NCBI GenBank assembly: GCA_024404825.1
Contig: JAKSPM010000002.1
Span: 1 to 41,814, forward strand
DNA from: Clostridia bacterium
Lineage (GTDB): Bacteria > Bacillota > Clostridia > Oscillospirales > Oscillospiraceae
DNA: 41,814 bases
Reading direction: 5' to 3'
Below, piece after piece: positions 34,212 through 41,814 of the stretch. Below the pieces are notes generated by a model. That model was given only the letters and a program-made list of their open reading frames with translations, did not search any database and was not told the origin of the DNA. Position 1 is the first letter of the stretch. Every line of letters begins with the position of its first letter. A program made the translations under genes and the position numbers.

Positions 34212-36854
34212 TTATTTCGCATTATCGGCAACGAAGGCTTCCACAGAAGCCAGTGCCTCGGGAAGCTTGCTCTCGTCCTTGGCGCCGCCCATGGCAGAGT
34301 CGGGCTTGCCGCCGCCGGAGCCGCCGCACAGGGTGCAGATTCCCTTCACGAGCAGGCCTGCCTTCACGCCGGCGCTGACTGCATCCTTGCCGCAGACAGC
34401 CAAAATCGAGATCTTTTCACCGCAGACGGAAGCAAGGCAAGCTACCGCCTTGTCATCCTTTTCGCGGAGGATGTCGCCGTATTTACGCAGGTCGGCGGCT
34501 TCCACATCGCGCAGGATGGAAGTGACGACCTTGAGGCCGGAAACTTCCTTTGCACCGTCGAGGAGCTTGCCGATCTCGCCGGAGGCGGCGCGATCCTTCA
34601 TGGTGTCGATTCTCTGATGCAGCTCTTTGTTTTCCGCGATCAGGCTTTCGAGCTTGTGCGGAAGCTCTGCAACATTCGGTGCCTTTGCAGTCTCTGCCAG
34701 ACGGAGCAGAAGTGCCTGCTGCTCTTCCATACGCTTGAGCACTTCGGGACCCGTGACCGCTTCGATACGGCGAACACCGGAAGCGACGGAGCCTTCGCTT
34801 GTGATGGTGAACAGGCCGACCTTTGCGGTATTATCCAAATGCGTACCGCCGCAGAATTCCATAGACACATCGCCCATCTTGACCACGCGGACGGTATCGC
34901 CGTACTTTTCACCGAACAGCGCCGTTGCGCCGAGCTTCTTGGCCTCCTCGATCGGAAGCACCAGAGTCTCAATGCCCACACCACTAAGTACATAGCGGGT
35001 AACGGCTTCATTGATCTTTGCCAGCTCTTCCGGCGTCACAGCTGCGAAATGAGTGAAGTCAAAGCGCAGGCGGTCGGGCTCGACCAGGGAGCCTGCCTGA
35101 TGGCAGTGGTCACCGAGAACACTCTCGAGTGCGCTCTGCAGCAGGTGGGTCGCGGAGTGTGCGCGGCGGATGGCGTTGCGGCGCTCTACATCGATCTTTG
35201 CCGTGAGCTTGTCGCCGAGGGAAATTTCGCCGGAGACGACCTTGCCGTAGTGCATATATTTTCCGCCCTTGTTCTTCTGAACATCGGTCACTTCAAAGAG
35301 CGTGCCGTCTGCACGAAGCGTACCCTTGTCGCCGATCTGGCCGCCCATTTCCGCATACATGGGAGTACGGTCAAGCACGATGATGGCATCCATGCCCTCG
35401 GACACGGAGCCACAGAGTTCTTCATTGGAGATGATGGCAACGACCGTGCCTTCAGCTTCTTCATTCTCATAGCCGACAAAGGCAGTCTCGGGGACTTCCT
35501 TGCCGAATTCGATGCCTGCCCAGCCGAGGTCGCCGAGGGCTTTTCTTGCCTCTCTTGCACGAACCTTCTGCTCCTGCATCTGCTTGGCAAATTCTTCCTC
35601 GTCCACGCTCATGCCGTCCTCCTGCGCCATCTCAATGGTCAGGTCGATCGGGAAGCCGTAGGTATCATAAAGCTTGAATGCGTCCGCGCCGGAGAAGACG
35701 GTCTCGCCCTTGTCCTTGTGCTGGCGGAGCATTTCTTCAAAAATTTTCATGCCGCCGTCGATGGTCTTGCAGAAGTTTTCTTCTTCGGTCTTGATGACGC
35801 GGGTGATATAGGATTCCTTTTCGCGCAGCTCAGGATACTGGCATTCGTTTTCGTGTACGACGGTCGCAACGACCTCGAACAGGAAGGGCTTGTTGACACC
35901 GAGGAGCTTGCCGTGTCTTGCGGCTCTTCTGAGCAGGCGGCGCAGGACATAGCCTCTGCCCTCGTTGGACGGAAGCACGCCGTCACAGATGAGGAAGGTG
36001 GCAGAGCGGATGTGGTCGGTGATAACGCGGAGGCTGACATCCATCTTATGGCTCTTGCCATAGGAGGCGCCGGTCAGCTCCGTGACCTTGTTGGTAATGT
36101 TCATGACGGTATCGACATCGAACAGAGAATTGACGCCCTGGCTTGCAACGGCAAGACGCTCTAAGCCCATGCCGGTGTCGATATTCTTCTGAACGAGCTC
36201 GGTATAGTTGCCGTGGCCGTCATTGTTAAACTGGGAGAAGACGTTGTTCCAGACTTCCATGTAGCGGTCGCAGTCGCAGCCGACGGTGCACTCGGGCTTT
36301 CCGCAGCCGAATTCTTCGCCGCGGTCATAGTAGACCTCGGAGCAGGGGCCGCAGGGGCCGGAGCCGTGTTCCCAGAAGTTGTCGCCCTTTCCGAAGCGGA
36401 AAATGCGGTCGGCAGAGATACCGATCTCCTTGTTCCAAATTTCAAAGGCTTCCTCGTCATCCTGATAGATGGACGGATAGAGTCTGTCTTTTTCCAGACC
36501 GACGACCTCGGTCAGAAACTCCCAGCACCACGACAGAGCCTCGCGCTTGAAATAGTCGCCGAACGAGAAGTTTCCGAGCATTTCAAAGTAGGTGCCATGG
36601 CGGGCGGTCTTGCCGATGTTGTCGATGTCGCCGGTACGGATGCACTTCTGACAGGTGCAGACACGGTGACGCGGGGGTTCTTCTTCGCCGGTGAAGTAGG
36701 GCTTCATCGGAGTCATGCCTGCGTTGATGAGCAGGATGGATTTGTCATGCTGCGGAACTAAGGGGAAGCTGGGCAGGCGCAGATGTCCCTTGCTTTCAAA
36801 GAAGGACAGGAACATTTCGCGCAATTCGTTTACGCCATAGGATTTGTGTGCCAT
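34212..36854 (-). CDS. alaS: Alanyl-tRNA synthetase
   Basis: An 880-residue class II synthetase that charges tRNA-Ala. Seen are the catalytic start with FFESKGHLRLPSFPLVP and ARHGTYFEMLGNFSFGDYFK, the tRNA-recognition middle, the editing domain with SATHLLQSAL and the metal-binding CGGTHLDNTAKVG, and the C-terminal DHHA1 domain with CGGSGGGKPDSAMGGAKD. ATG 36854 (MAHKSYG) is the start. Its GGAGG site 11 bases upstream lies within the last codons of the RAYT gene in front. Length is normal. Expression should depend on the T-box leader 560 bases upstream. Confidence 0.96.
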   Translation of the reverse strand: MAHKSYGVNELREMFLSFFESKGHLRLPSFPLVPQHDKSILLINAGMTPMKPYFTGEEEPPRHRVCTCQKCIRTGDIDNIGKTARHGTYFEMLGNFSFGDYFKREALSWCWEFLTEVVGLEKDRLYPSIYQDDEEAFEIWNKEIGISADRIFRFGKGDNFWEHGSGPCGPCSEVYYDRGEEFGCGKPECTVGCDCDRYMEVWNNVFSQFNNDGHGNYTELVQKNIDTGMGLERLAVASQGVNSLFDVDTVMNITNKVTELTGASYGKSHKMDVSLRVITDHIRSATFLICDGVLPSNEGRGYVLRRLLRRAARHGKLLGVNKPFLFEVVATVVHENECQYPELREKESYITRVIKTEEENFCKTIDGGMKIFEEMLRQHKDKGETVFSGADAFKLYDTYGFPIDLTIEMAQEDGMSVDEEEFAKQMQEQKVRAREARKALGDLGWAGIEFGKEVPETAFVGYENEEAEGTVVAIISNEELCGSVSEGMDAIIVLDRTPMYAEMGGQIGDKGTLRADGTLFEVTDVQKNKGGKYMHYGKVVSGEISLGDKLTAKIDVERRNAIRRAHSATHLLQSALESVLGDHCHQAGSLVEPDRLRFDFTHFAAVTPEELAKINEAVTRYVLSGVGIETLVLPIEEAKKLGATALFGEKYGDTVRVVKMGDVSMEFCGGTHLDNTAKVGLFTITSEGSVASGVRRIEAVTGPEVLKRMEEQQALLLRLAETAKAPNVAELPHKLESLIAENKELHQRIDTMKDRAASGEIGKLLDGAKEVSGLKVVTSILRDVEAADLRKYGDILREKDDKAVACLASVCGEKISILAVCGKDAVSAGVKAGLLVKGICTLCGGSGGGKPDSAMGGAKDESKLPEALASVEAFVADNAK

Positions 36855-36858
36855 ATTA

Positions 36859-37398
36859 TCAATTACCTCCGAGTAATATTTCTGTGTAATATTTGTCTTC
36901 CGACCACTTGGCCGGGTTGTTTTCAATGTATTGCAGAATCCTCAAATAGTCGGCTTCATCGCGAATGATATGGTCATAATAAGAGGTCTGCCAAAGTGCC
37001 GTCCCTGCCTTTTTCGAAAAAGCGCGCTTCAAGGCAGACACAAATCGCGGAACAGTCTCGTTCTTCGGATCTGTCCTAACATCCTCCGCACCCGTAGGGC
37101 GCAGCATCCCTGATGCGCCGCCTTCCGCATTCACCCTTACGATCAAATGCACGTGATTTGGCATGATGACCGATGCCAACACGGAAATACGTGTTTCGTT
37201 TTCCGCATAAAAAGCCAGTACGTTCTGAACCGCCTTTCCGCATTTCGTCAGTTTGATTTCCGGCGCATCAAGGATGCTGCGCCCTACGATCCGTGACAGA
37301 ATCGGCTTGTGGCTTTTGGTGCAGAGCGTCAGAAAATAGCATGCCTCTGTATTGTAATCCCAGTCCTTTAACCTTGGATGCTTTCGTTTCGGCAGCAT
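36859..37398 (-). CDS. REP-associated tyrosine transposase (RAYT, Y1 HUH family)
   Basis: A 179-residue single-strand DNA transposase-like protein. The HUH motif is MPNHVHLIV (His82, His84) and the likely nucleophile is Tyr141 in SYYDHIIRDEADY. The start KHPRLKDWDYN...YFLTLCT and the end LQYIENNPAKW are typical of RAYTs, which act on REP palindromes instead of flanking IS ends. ATG 37398 has GGAGGG upstream. All catalytic residues are intact. It sits directly behind a T-box leader and 4 bases before alaS, whose ribosome site it encodes at its own C-terminus. Two REP-like palindromes lie within its coding sequence. Confidence 0.88.
   Translation of the reverse strand: MLPKRKHPRLKDWDYNTEACYFLTLCTKSHKPILSRIVGRSILDAPEIKLTKCGKAVQNVLAFYAENETRISVLASVIMPNHVHLIVRVNAEGGASGMLRPTGAEDVRTDPKNETVPRFVSALKRAFSKKAGTALWQTSYYDHIIRDEADYLRILQYIENNPAKWSEDKYYTEILLGGN
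37094..37119 (-). repeat. REP-like palindrome, copy 1 (inside RAYT gene)
   Basis: A 26-base unit starting GTAGGGCGCAGC on the plus strand. It can fold as GGCGC-ATC / GAT-bulge-GCGCC. Its reverse complement matches copy 2 at 25 of 26 positions. In frame it encodes residues 94-102 of the RAYT, between the HUH motif and the tyrosine. Confidence 0.75.
37262..37287 (+). repeat. REP-like palindrome, copy 2 (inside RAYT gene)
   Basis: A 26-base unit starting GGCGCATCAAGG on the plus strand, inverted relative to copy 1 and separated from it by 142 bases. In frame it encodes residues 38-46 of the RAYT. Stem GGCGC/GCGCC with a 3-base bulge and a short inner ATC/GAT stem, the usual REP shape. Confidence 0.75.
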
Positions 37399-37415
37399 TT
37401 TCTTCCCTCCGGCAC

Positions 37416-37641
37416 AAAAACAAAAACTCCGCCCCTTGGTTAGGGGCGGAGGAAATCCGCGGTACCACCCTAATTGCCCTATACAGGGCATCTTAGCCGC
37501 TCTGTAACGGGAGCACCCGTCCTGCTTTCACAGGCTGCTTGGAAGTGGCTGAAAAAACTGCCCCTGCGGACTTTCACCTGCCGTCCGCTCTCTGAAAAGG
37601 CGCAAATTTTTCTCGTTTCCGCATTGCGTTTAGACGATTCG
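37416..37641 (-). promoter_or_regulatory. T-box riboswitch (alanine type)
   Basis: A tRNA-sensing leader. The invariant T-box AGGGTGGTACCGCGG is read on the minus strand at 37457-37471. Its UGGU can pair with the ACCA end of tRNA-Ala. Upstream are the AGAGAG element of Stem I (37588-37593), a candidate specifier GCC (Ala, 37547-37549) and a TGCCCT/AGGGCA hairpin just before the antiterminator. Downstream, CTCCGCCCCT/AGGGGCGGAG (37427-37451) with TTTTTGTTTTTG is the terminator. Uncharged tRNA-Ala should favour read-through. Alanine identity rests on the specifier and on downstream alaS. Confidence 0.93.
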
Positions 37642-37647
37642 CATTTT

Positions 37648-37675
37648 ATTATACCGAATCCACTCGGTTTGTCAA
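37648..37675 (-). promoter_or_regulatory. T-box/alaS operon promoter
   Basis: Perfect TTGACA and perfect TATAAT with a 16-base spacer on the minus strand. The -35 begins 4 bases after the stop codon of the upstream zinc-ribbon gene, with no terminator between. Confidence 0.88.
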
Positions 37676-37678
37676 TCC

Positions 37679-38200
37679 TTATTTCAGCAGATACAGTGCC
37701 GAAAACAGCAGTTCGATCCCGCCCGCCGTCAACGTGCCGATTGCAAACGCCGCCACTTTCCGGTAGGTTTTCTCGCCGGTATACTTTGCTCTGTTCTTTT
37801 TCAGGCGGCGTTTTGCGCCCTTTTCGCACAGCAGTGCCACCGCCGCTGCCGCAACCGTGATCACGGCAAAGGTCAAACAGCGTGTAAAGCCTGTTTTCGG
37901 ATCATAGGAAAAGGCACGGCCTCGCAAAAGCGCCGCTGAATAATCCGGGCTGTTCCGGGTCAGCACCGCCCATCCGGACAGACCGAAAAACGCCAGTGCG
38001 GCAAGGGCAGAGACCGCCGCGATCAAGCATGCGGGGATGCCTGCGATCCCGATGGGGACCGCCTGCTTGCGTATCTTTCTGCGGTGCTGTTCCGAAGGCT
38101 GTTGTTTCGTTTTTTCCGTTTGACGGGCAAGCGGCTGCCCACACGAGCTGCACACGCTTGCCGAATCCGGATTTTCTATCAGACATCTCGGACAGAACAA
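37679..38200 (-). CDS. Zinc-ribbon membrane protein (family copy 4)
   Basis: A 173-residue protein with an N-terminal zinc ribbon (CPRC...CSSCG, residues 3-20), a basic linker (KIRKQ), and three predicted membrane segments near 50-75, 110-127 and 148-172. It is the most divergent of four tandem related genes: the glycine-rich GMY motif before the last helix is lost (KYTGEKTYRK instead). The start is TTG 38200, supported by AAGGAGG 8 bases upstream. Function unknown. Confidence 0.75.
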   Translation of the reverse strand: MFCPRCLIENPDSASVCSSCGQPLARQTEKTKQQPSEQHRRKIRKQAVPIGIAGIPACLIAAVSALAALAFFGLSGWAVLTRNSPDYSAALLRGRAFSYDPKTGFTRCLTFAVITVAAAAVALLCEKGAKRRLKKNRAKYTGEKTYRKVAAFAIGTLTAGGIELLFSALYLLK

Positions 38201-38213
38201 TGAATGTTCCTCC

Positions 38214-38762
38214 TTATTTCACCATTTTCACGCCGGCGGCAAAAATCACCACGCAGGCTGCAAGTGACACGATCCCGAGGATCAAGGCGATAAGATACAT
38301 TCCCCTGCCCGCATAACGGTCAGGCTCGGCACTCAGTCTGCGCAATGCTTTTCTCCCGAAGATCGCAGCAAGCAGGCCGAAGATTACACCGGCAGAGCCG
38401 AACATCATGCCGTAAATCCCTGCAAGCCATTCGGCCTCATATTCCTCCGCCATCGCTCCCGCGTATTCGGTGAAGAGTTCATAAACGGTATCCTTTGATG
38501 TAAGGAACATCACACCGTAAAAAGTCATCAAAAGTCCGAGGATGCCCATTACAAAACCGACGATCCCGAGGGCGATGGGGCGGCGTGCGCTTTGCGTGCT
38601 GCGAAGCGGGCTGTCCGGCTGTATGTTCACAGGCAGGTCAAAATTGATCGGTTCATAGGCAGGTACCTGCTCGCTTTGCCGCTCTTCGGGCAGCGGATAG
38701 GCGCAGCGGATGCAGAATCCGCGCCCTTCCGGGTTTTCTTCTTGACATCTCGGGCAAATCAT
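38214..38762 (-). CDS. Zinc-ribbon membrane protein (family copy 3)
   Basis: A 182-residue protein. The zinc ribbon CPRCQEENPEGRGFCIRC is followed by a Pro-rich linker to about residue 60, then RRPIALGIVGF and three predicted membrane segments, the last led by RYAGRGMYLIALILG. The acidic loop between helices one and two (YELFTEYAGAMAEEYEAEW) probably faces outward. ATG with AAGGAG upstream. It starts 12 bases after copy 2. The architecture resembles DUF4190-like zinc-ribbon membrane proteins, but function is unknown. Confidence 0.75.
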   Translation of the reverse strand: MICPRCQEENPEGRGFCIRCAYPLPEERQSEQVPAYEPINFDLPVNIQPDSPLRSTQSARRPIALGIVGFVMGILGLLMTFYGVMFLTSKDTVYELFTEYAGAMAEEYEAEWLAGIYGMMFGSAGVIFGLLAAIFGRKALRRLSAEPDRYAGRGMYLIALILGIVSLAACVVIFAAGVKMVK

Positions 38763-38774
38763 TTGATGTTCTCC

Positions 38775-39215
38775 TTATCTCCAGATCAGCACCAGTAAAA
38801 TAGCCGAAAGGGCACAAAGGCCGCAGCCGATACTGCCTAATACCTGGGCTGTTGTATACATACCGCCGCCTCTATAGTGATTCGGCTTCTGCTCACAGAC
38901 ATCCTTTGCCGATCTGCCGAGCGCCAGCGCGGTAATGCTCAGTCCAAGCGCAATGATGCCGAAAACCACACAGTAGACTGTAGAAATAACCTCCGCAAAT
39001 TCGTCTTCTCCGCCCGTATACTTTATGACGGTTCCGATCGAGGAAAAGAGCGTGGTATACATGGAAAAGAACAGGCCTGGTACAGACAGCGCAAGGCCGA
39101 CGATGCCGCGGGCGACCGGGCGACGGCGGCGTACAGCGGGAATCAGGCTTTCCCCACAGCGATTGCAGTAGGTGCTGCCTTCCGGGTTTTCCTGATAACA
39201 TCTCGGGCAATTCAT
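38775..39215 (-). CDS. Zinc-ribbon membrane protein (family copy 2)
   Basis: A 146-residue protein, the shortest of the four. It has zinc ribbon CPRCYQENPEGSTYCNRCG, almost no linker, RRRPVARGIVGLALS leading into helix one, an acidic outer loop (KYTGGEDEFAEV), helix two and a last helix led by HYRGGGMYTTAQVLGSIG. GAAGGAG lies upstream of the ATG. Function unknown. The shared RRP...GIVG and GMY...LG motifs show common descent with its neighbours. Confidence 0.75.
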   Translation of the reverse strand: MNCPRCYQENPEGSTYCNRCGESLIPAVRRRRPVARGIVGLALSVPGLFFSMYTTLFSSIGTVIKYTGGEDEFAEVISTVYCVVFGIIALGLSITALALGRSAKDVCEQKPNHYRGGGMYTTAQVLGSIGCGLCALSAILLVLIWR

Positions 39216-39244
39216 ATCATTGTTCTCCTTCTTTTACGTACAAA

Positions 39245-39766
39245 TCAAAAAACGAATGCGAGCAGTGCAAACACCGCGCCGATGCTGCCGAGCACGATGG
39301 CTGTGATATACATACCTTTGCCCATGTACCTTTCCGGCTCGCTGTTGAGCTTGTTTACGGCAACCCCACCGAAAACGGCAGAAACGACTCCCATGACAAG
39401 CGCCATCAGGGCATAGATTGTTGAATAGCTGTAAAACAGATTTTCATATACTGCGTCCATTTCAAGGTCATACATGTCCATCAAATCGGTGAAGCCCGCA
39501 AAATAGATTGCAAAAAATCCCAGGGCTATTGCACTGAAGCTCAGTGCAAAGCCGACGATGCCAAGCACGAACGGACGACGCTTGGTCTGCGGTTGGATTG
39601 TCACTGCACTGTAGCTCGGGTTCATTACGGCGCTCGATGCGGGACTTGCAGGCACGTACTGCGGTGCTGCAGGCTGCTGCGGCTGACTTTCGGGAAGCTG
39701 CAGGCCGCATACAGAGCAAAAGCGTTCGTTCTCCTGCACGGGGTTCTGACATCTCGGACAAATCAT
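39245..39766 (-). CDS. Zinc-ribbon membrane protein (family copy 1)
   Basis: A 173-residue protein and first gene of the cluster. It has zinc ribbon CPRCQNPVQENERFCSVCG, a Pro/Ala/Ser-rich linker (22-62), RRPFVLGIVGFALS into helix one, an acidic outer loop with several Tyr and Asp (LMDMYDLEMDAVYENL), helix two and a last helix led by RYMGKGMYITAIVLGSIG. AAAGGAG precedes the ATG. A good promoter lies 30 bases upstream. Function unknown. Confidence 0.78.
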   Translation of the reverse strand: MICPRCQNPVQENERFCSVCGLQLPESQPQQPAAPQYVPASPASSAVMNPSYSAVTIQPQTKRRPFVLGIVGFALSFSAIALGFFAIYFAGFTDLMDMYDLEMDAVYENLFYSYSTIYALMALVMGVVSAVFGGVAVNKLNSEPERYMGKGMYITAIVLGSIGAVFALLAFVF

Positions 39767-39797
39767 GGCAAATTCTCCTTTATCCTTTTATAAAATT

Positions 39798-39825
39798 AGT
39801 ATAGCACGCTGAATTTGTTTGTCAA
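39798..39825 (-). promoter_or_regulatory. Promoter of the zinc-ribbon gene cluster
   Basis: Minus-strand TTGACA, a 16-base spacer and TATACT with TG one base upstream (extended -10). Confidence 0.8.
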
Positions 39826-39924
39826 TCAGTATTGTATGTAATCTGTCGCAGGGAACTTTTCACGATACTTCCCCGTCTGTTTCCCCCGATGTGCAAAAAT
39901 TCGGTATACTTTTCAGGACACTTG

Positions 39925-39933
39925 TGCTATACT
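39925..39933 (+). promoter_or_regulatory. RNase J promoter (extended -10)
   Basis: TGCTATACT is a good extended -10. No clear -35 lies 17 bases upstream, where a second TATACT sits (39905-39910). The predicted leader is about 85 bases and shows no terminator or aptamer that I can recognise. Confidence 0.55.
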
Positions 39934-40025
39934 TTATATTAGGTAGATATTGGGTTATCCCCGATGACAGAAAAATTATGTGTCAGACACATTACATACA
40001 ATTCTCACAGAAAGGAGAAACAATT

Positions 40026-41681
40026 ATGGCTCAAAAATTAAAAATTATTCCGCTTGGCGGTCTGAATGAGATCGGCAAGAACATGACCGCGCTCGAATAT
40101 GGCAAAGACATGATCGTGGTGGACTGCGGCATCGGCTTCCCCGAGGATGATATGTACGGCATCGATTCCGTCATTCCCGATGTGACTTATCTTGCGAAAA
40201 ACCAAAACAAGCTGCGCGGCTACTTCATCACCCACGGTCACGAAGACCATATCGGCGCCCTGCCCTATGTTCTGCAAGCCGTCAACGCACCCGTCCACGG
40301 AACGCCCTTAACCAACGGTCTGATCCGGCTGAAGCTGGAGGAGCACGGTCTGCTCGAAAGCGTGAAGATCGTTACCCACAAGCCCGGCGACACGGTAAAG
40401 GCCGGCTGCTTCACTGTGGAATTTATCCACGTCAATCACTCCATTGCAGATGCCGTTTGCTTCTGCATCCACACCCCCGTCGGCAAAATCATCATGACGG
40501 GTGACTTCAAAATTGACCCGACTGCGCAGGAGGGCATGATGGATCTCGCCCGGCTCGGTCAGCTCGGCAAGGAGGGCGTTCTGGCCCTGCTTTGTGACTC
40601 GACCAACGTTGAGCGCACCGGCTATACGCCGTCGGAATCCACTGTTGCCGAAAGCCTTGACCGCCAGTTCAAGGGCTGCGATCAGCGGATCATCGTGACC
40701 ACCTTCGCCTCCAATATGCACCGCATTCAGGCAATTCTGCAGACGGCGCACCGCTACGGCAGAAAGGTCGCCGTGACCGGCCGCAGCATGGAAAACATCC
40801 TGAAGGTCGCAACAGAGCTTAACTATCTGCGCGTGCCTGAAAACACCATTGTAGACATCAATCAGATCAAGACCCTGCCGAAAAACAAAATCGTCATCGT
40901 ATCTACCGGCTCGCAGGGTGAAAATATGTCTGCGCTCTACCGCATGGCATTCTCCGGTCACCGTCAGGTAGAAATTCAGACCGGCGACCGCATTATTATC
41001 TCTGCCTCGGCCATCCCCGGCAACGAAAAGGCAATTTCCCGGATCATCAACGAGCTGTACCGCAAGGGCGCAGATGTTGTTTACGAAAAGTCCGAGGGTC
41101 TGCATGTTTCCGGTCACGCCTGCCAGGAGGAGTTGAAGATCGTCCACGCACTCACGAAACCCCGCTACTTCATCCCCGTCCACGGCGAACAGCGCCACCT
41201 GCAGATCCACGGCAAGCTCGCAAAGCAGATGGGCCTTTCCCCGAAGAACGTCATCATTGCCGATCTCGGGCAGGTGATTGAATGCACGGCAAAGACCTGC
41301 AAACTGAACGGCACCGTTCCGGCAGGAAAGATTCTTGTTGACGGCGCAGGTGTCGGCGATGTCGGCTCCGTGGTGCTGCGTGACCGCAAGCACTTGGCAC
41401 AGGACGGCATGATCGTTGTTGTGGTCAACCTCTCGGCAGAGGACGGCTCTGTGCTTTCCGGCCCCGACTTCATCACCCGCGGCTTCATCTATGTCAAGGA
41501 ATCCGATGATCTGATGGAGGCACTCAAAATGGTTGCCATCAACTCTCTGGAATACTGCCAGAAGCGCAACATCTATGACTATGCGACCATCAAGGCAACG
41601 ATCAAAAACGATCTGTCCGGCTTCCTCTATAAGAATACAAAGCGCAACCCGATGATCCTCCCGGTCATCACGGAAATCTGA
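40026..41681 (+). CDS. rnj: Ribonuclease J
   Basis: A 551-residue metallo-beta-lactamase/beta-CASP ribonuclease with 5'-3' exonuclease and endonuclease activity, central to mRNA turnover and rRNA maturation in Firmicutes. Metal ligands are in FITHGHEDHIGALP, HVNHSIADAV and MTGDFKID. The beta-CASP part has VTTFASNMHR and STGSQGE. PVHGEQRHLQIH near residue 380 and a C-terminal domain complete a normal-length protein. ATG 40026 follows AGAAAGGAG. The open frame extends 69 codons upstream without a ribosome site and was trimmed. Confidence 0.96.
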   Translation: MAQKLKIIPLGGLNEIGKNMTALEYGKDMIVVDCGIGFPEDDMYGIDSVIPDVTYLAKNQNKLRGYFITHGHEDHIGALPYVLQAVNAPVHGTPLTNGLIRLKLEEHGLLESVKIVTHKPGDTVKAGCFTVEFIHVNHSIADAVCFCIHTPVGKIIMTGDFKIDPTAQEGMMDLARLGQLGKEGVLALLCDSTNVERTGYTPSESTVAESLDRQFKGCDQRIIVTTFASNMHRIQAILQTAHRYGRKVAVTGRSMENILKVATELNYLRVPENTIVDINQIKTLPKNKIVIVSTGSQGENMSALYRMAFSGHRQVEIQTGDRIIISASAIPGNEKAISRIINELYRKGADVVYEKSEGLHVSGHACQEELKIVHALTKPRYFIPVHGEQRHLQIHGKLAKQMGLSPKNVIIADLGQVIECTAKTCKLNGTVPAGKILVDGAGVGDVGSVVLRDRKHLAQDGMIVVVVNLSAEDGSVLSGPDFITRGFIYVKESDDLMEALKMVAINSLEYCQKRNIYDYATIKATIKNDLSGFLYKNTKRNPMILPVITEI

Positions 41682-41690
41682 TACAGCGAT

Positions 41691-41731
41691 CACCCGCAAT
41701 GAAGTTAAAAATTCATTGCGGGTGATTTTTC
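41691..41731 (+). terminator. RNase J terminator
   Basis: A 13-bp stem, CACCCGCAATGAA/TTCATTGCGGGTG with an 8-base loop, is followed by ATTTTTC. It lies 9 bases after the stop codon. Confidence 0.9.
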
Positions 41732-41814
41732 GAATGCAGCATATTGTAAGCAGAAATTTAGCGCACCAACAAAAACTTCAAAGACGCCTGTACTGTCGCC
41801 TTTGGCAGAAGATA

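Noticed and set aside
34083-36164. 693-codon plus-strand frame opposite alaS
   Set aside because: Antisense shadow of a conserved synthetase. No start signal and no recognisable domain.
41709-41814. Minus-strand open frame of about 35 codons reaching the window end
   Set aside because: It runs through the RNase J terminator and is cut by the edge. There is not enough sequence to call a gene. The rest of 41732-41814 shows nothing else recognisable.

Overview
This is a chromosomal segment from a Gram-positive anaerobe of the class Clostridia, most likely Oscillospirales/Ruminococcaceae-like. That placement is an inference from several things seen together: spo0A with 0A boxes, a T-box leader, a glgB-glgC-glgD-glgA-glgP glycogen operon, an RNase J gene, strong AGGAGG-type ribosome binding sites, consensus sigma-A promoters, and moderately high GC coding DNA with AT-rich intergenic gaps. 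No rRNA, tRNA, CRISPR array or prophage was recognised.

Layout. Positions 1-4020 (+) are the end of a surface-polysaccharide operon: a tail of an unknown gene, a membrane-anchored Ig-like protein, and two tandem Wzz/BY-kinase proteins with tyrosine-glycine tails. Positions 4198-9349 (-) hold spo0A, glmS, and a DEAD-box helicase/DprA-like pair. Positions 9463-12045 (+) are thyA-folA-M29 aminopeptidase, divergent from the helicase across a compact shared promoter region. Positions 12094-13652 (+) are an AT-richer accessory patch with an unknown protein, a cluster of hairpins and a nucleoside phosphorylase. A flotillin-like gene (-) follows, led by a yybP-ykoY (manganese) riboswitch with its own terminator.

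Positions 15510-23263 (-) encode one oligopeptide ABC transporter operon, oppA-oppB-oppC-oppD-oppF plus a small membrane protein. Two subunits are unusual. OppC carries about 280 residues of RCC1-like repeats, enough for a seven-bladed propeller, in its first extracellular loop. OppF carries about 190 residues of coiled coil between Walker A and the Q-loop. Positions 23702-33651 (-) are a six-gene glycogen operon (branching enzyme, ADP-glucose pyrophosphorylase GlgC plus GlgD, synthase, phosphorylase, GH13 hydrolase) with 4-base overlaps or gaps near 20 bases.

Positions 33858-37641 (-) are a T-box leader, a REP-associated tyrosine transposase (RAYT) gene, alaS and a HIT-family gene. The RAYT lies between the tRNA-sensing leader and alaS and carries two REP-like palindromes in inverted orientation inside its own coding sequence. 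Upstream lies a four-gene family of zinc-ribbon membrane proteins (37679-39766, -), divergent from RNase J (40026-41681, +).

The least expected features are the domain-inserted Opp transporter, the T-box/RAYT/alaS arrangement, the manganese-type riboswitch ahead of a flotillin, and the paired YG-tailed BY-kinases. Functions for the inserted domains and new linkages are inference. Motifs, overlaps, hairpins and promoter spacings were read directly from the sequence.
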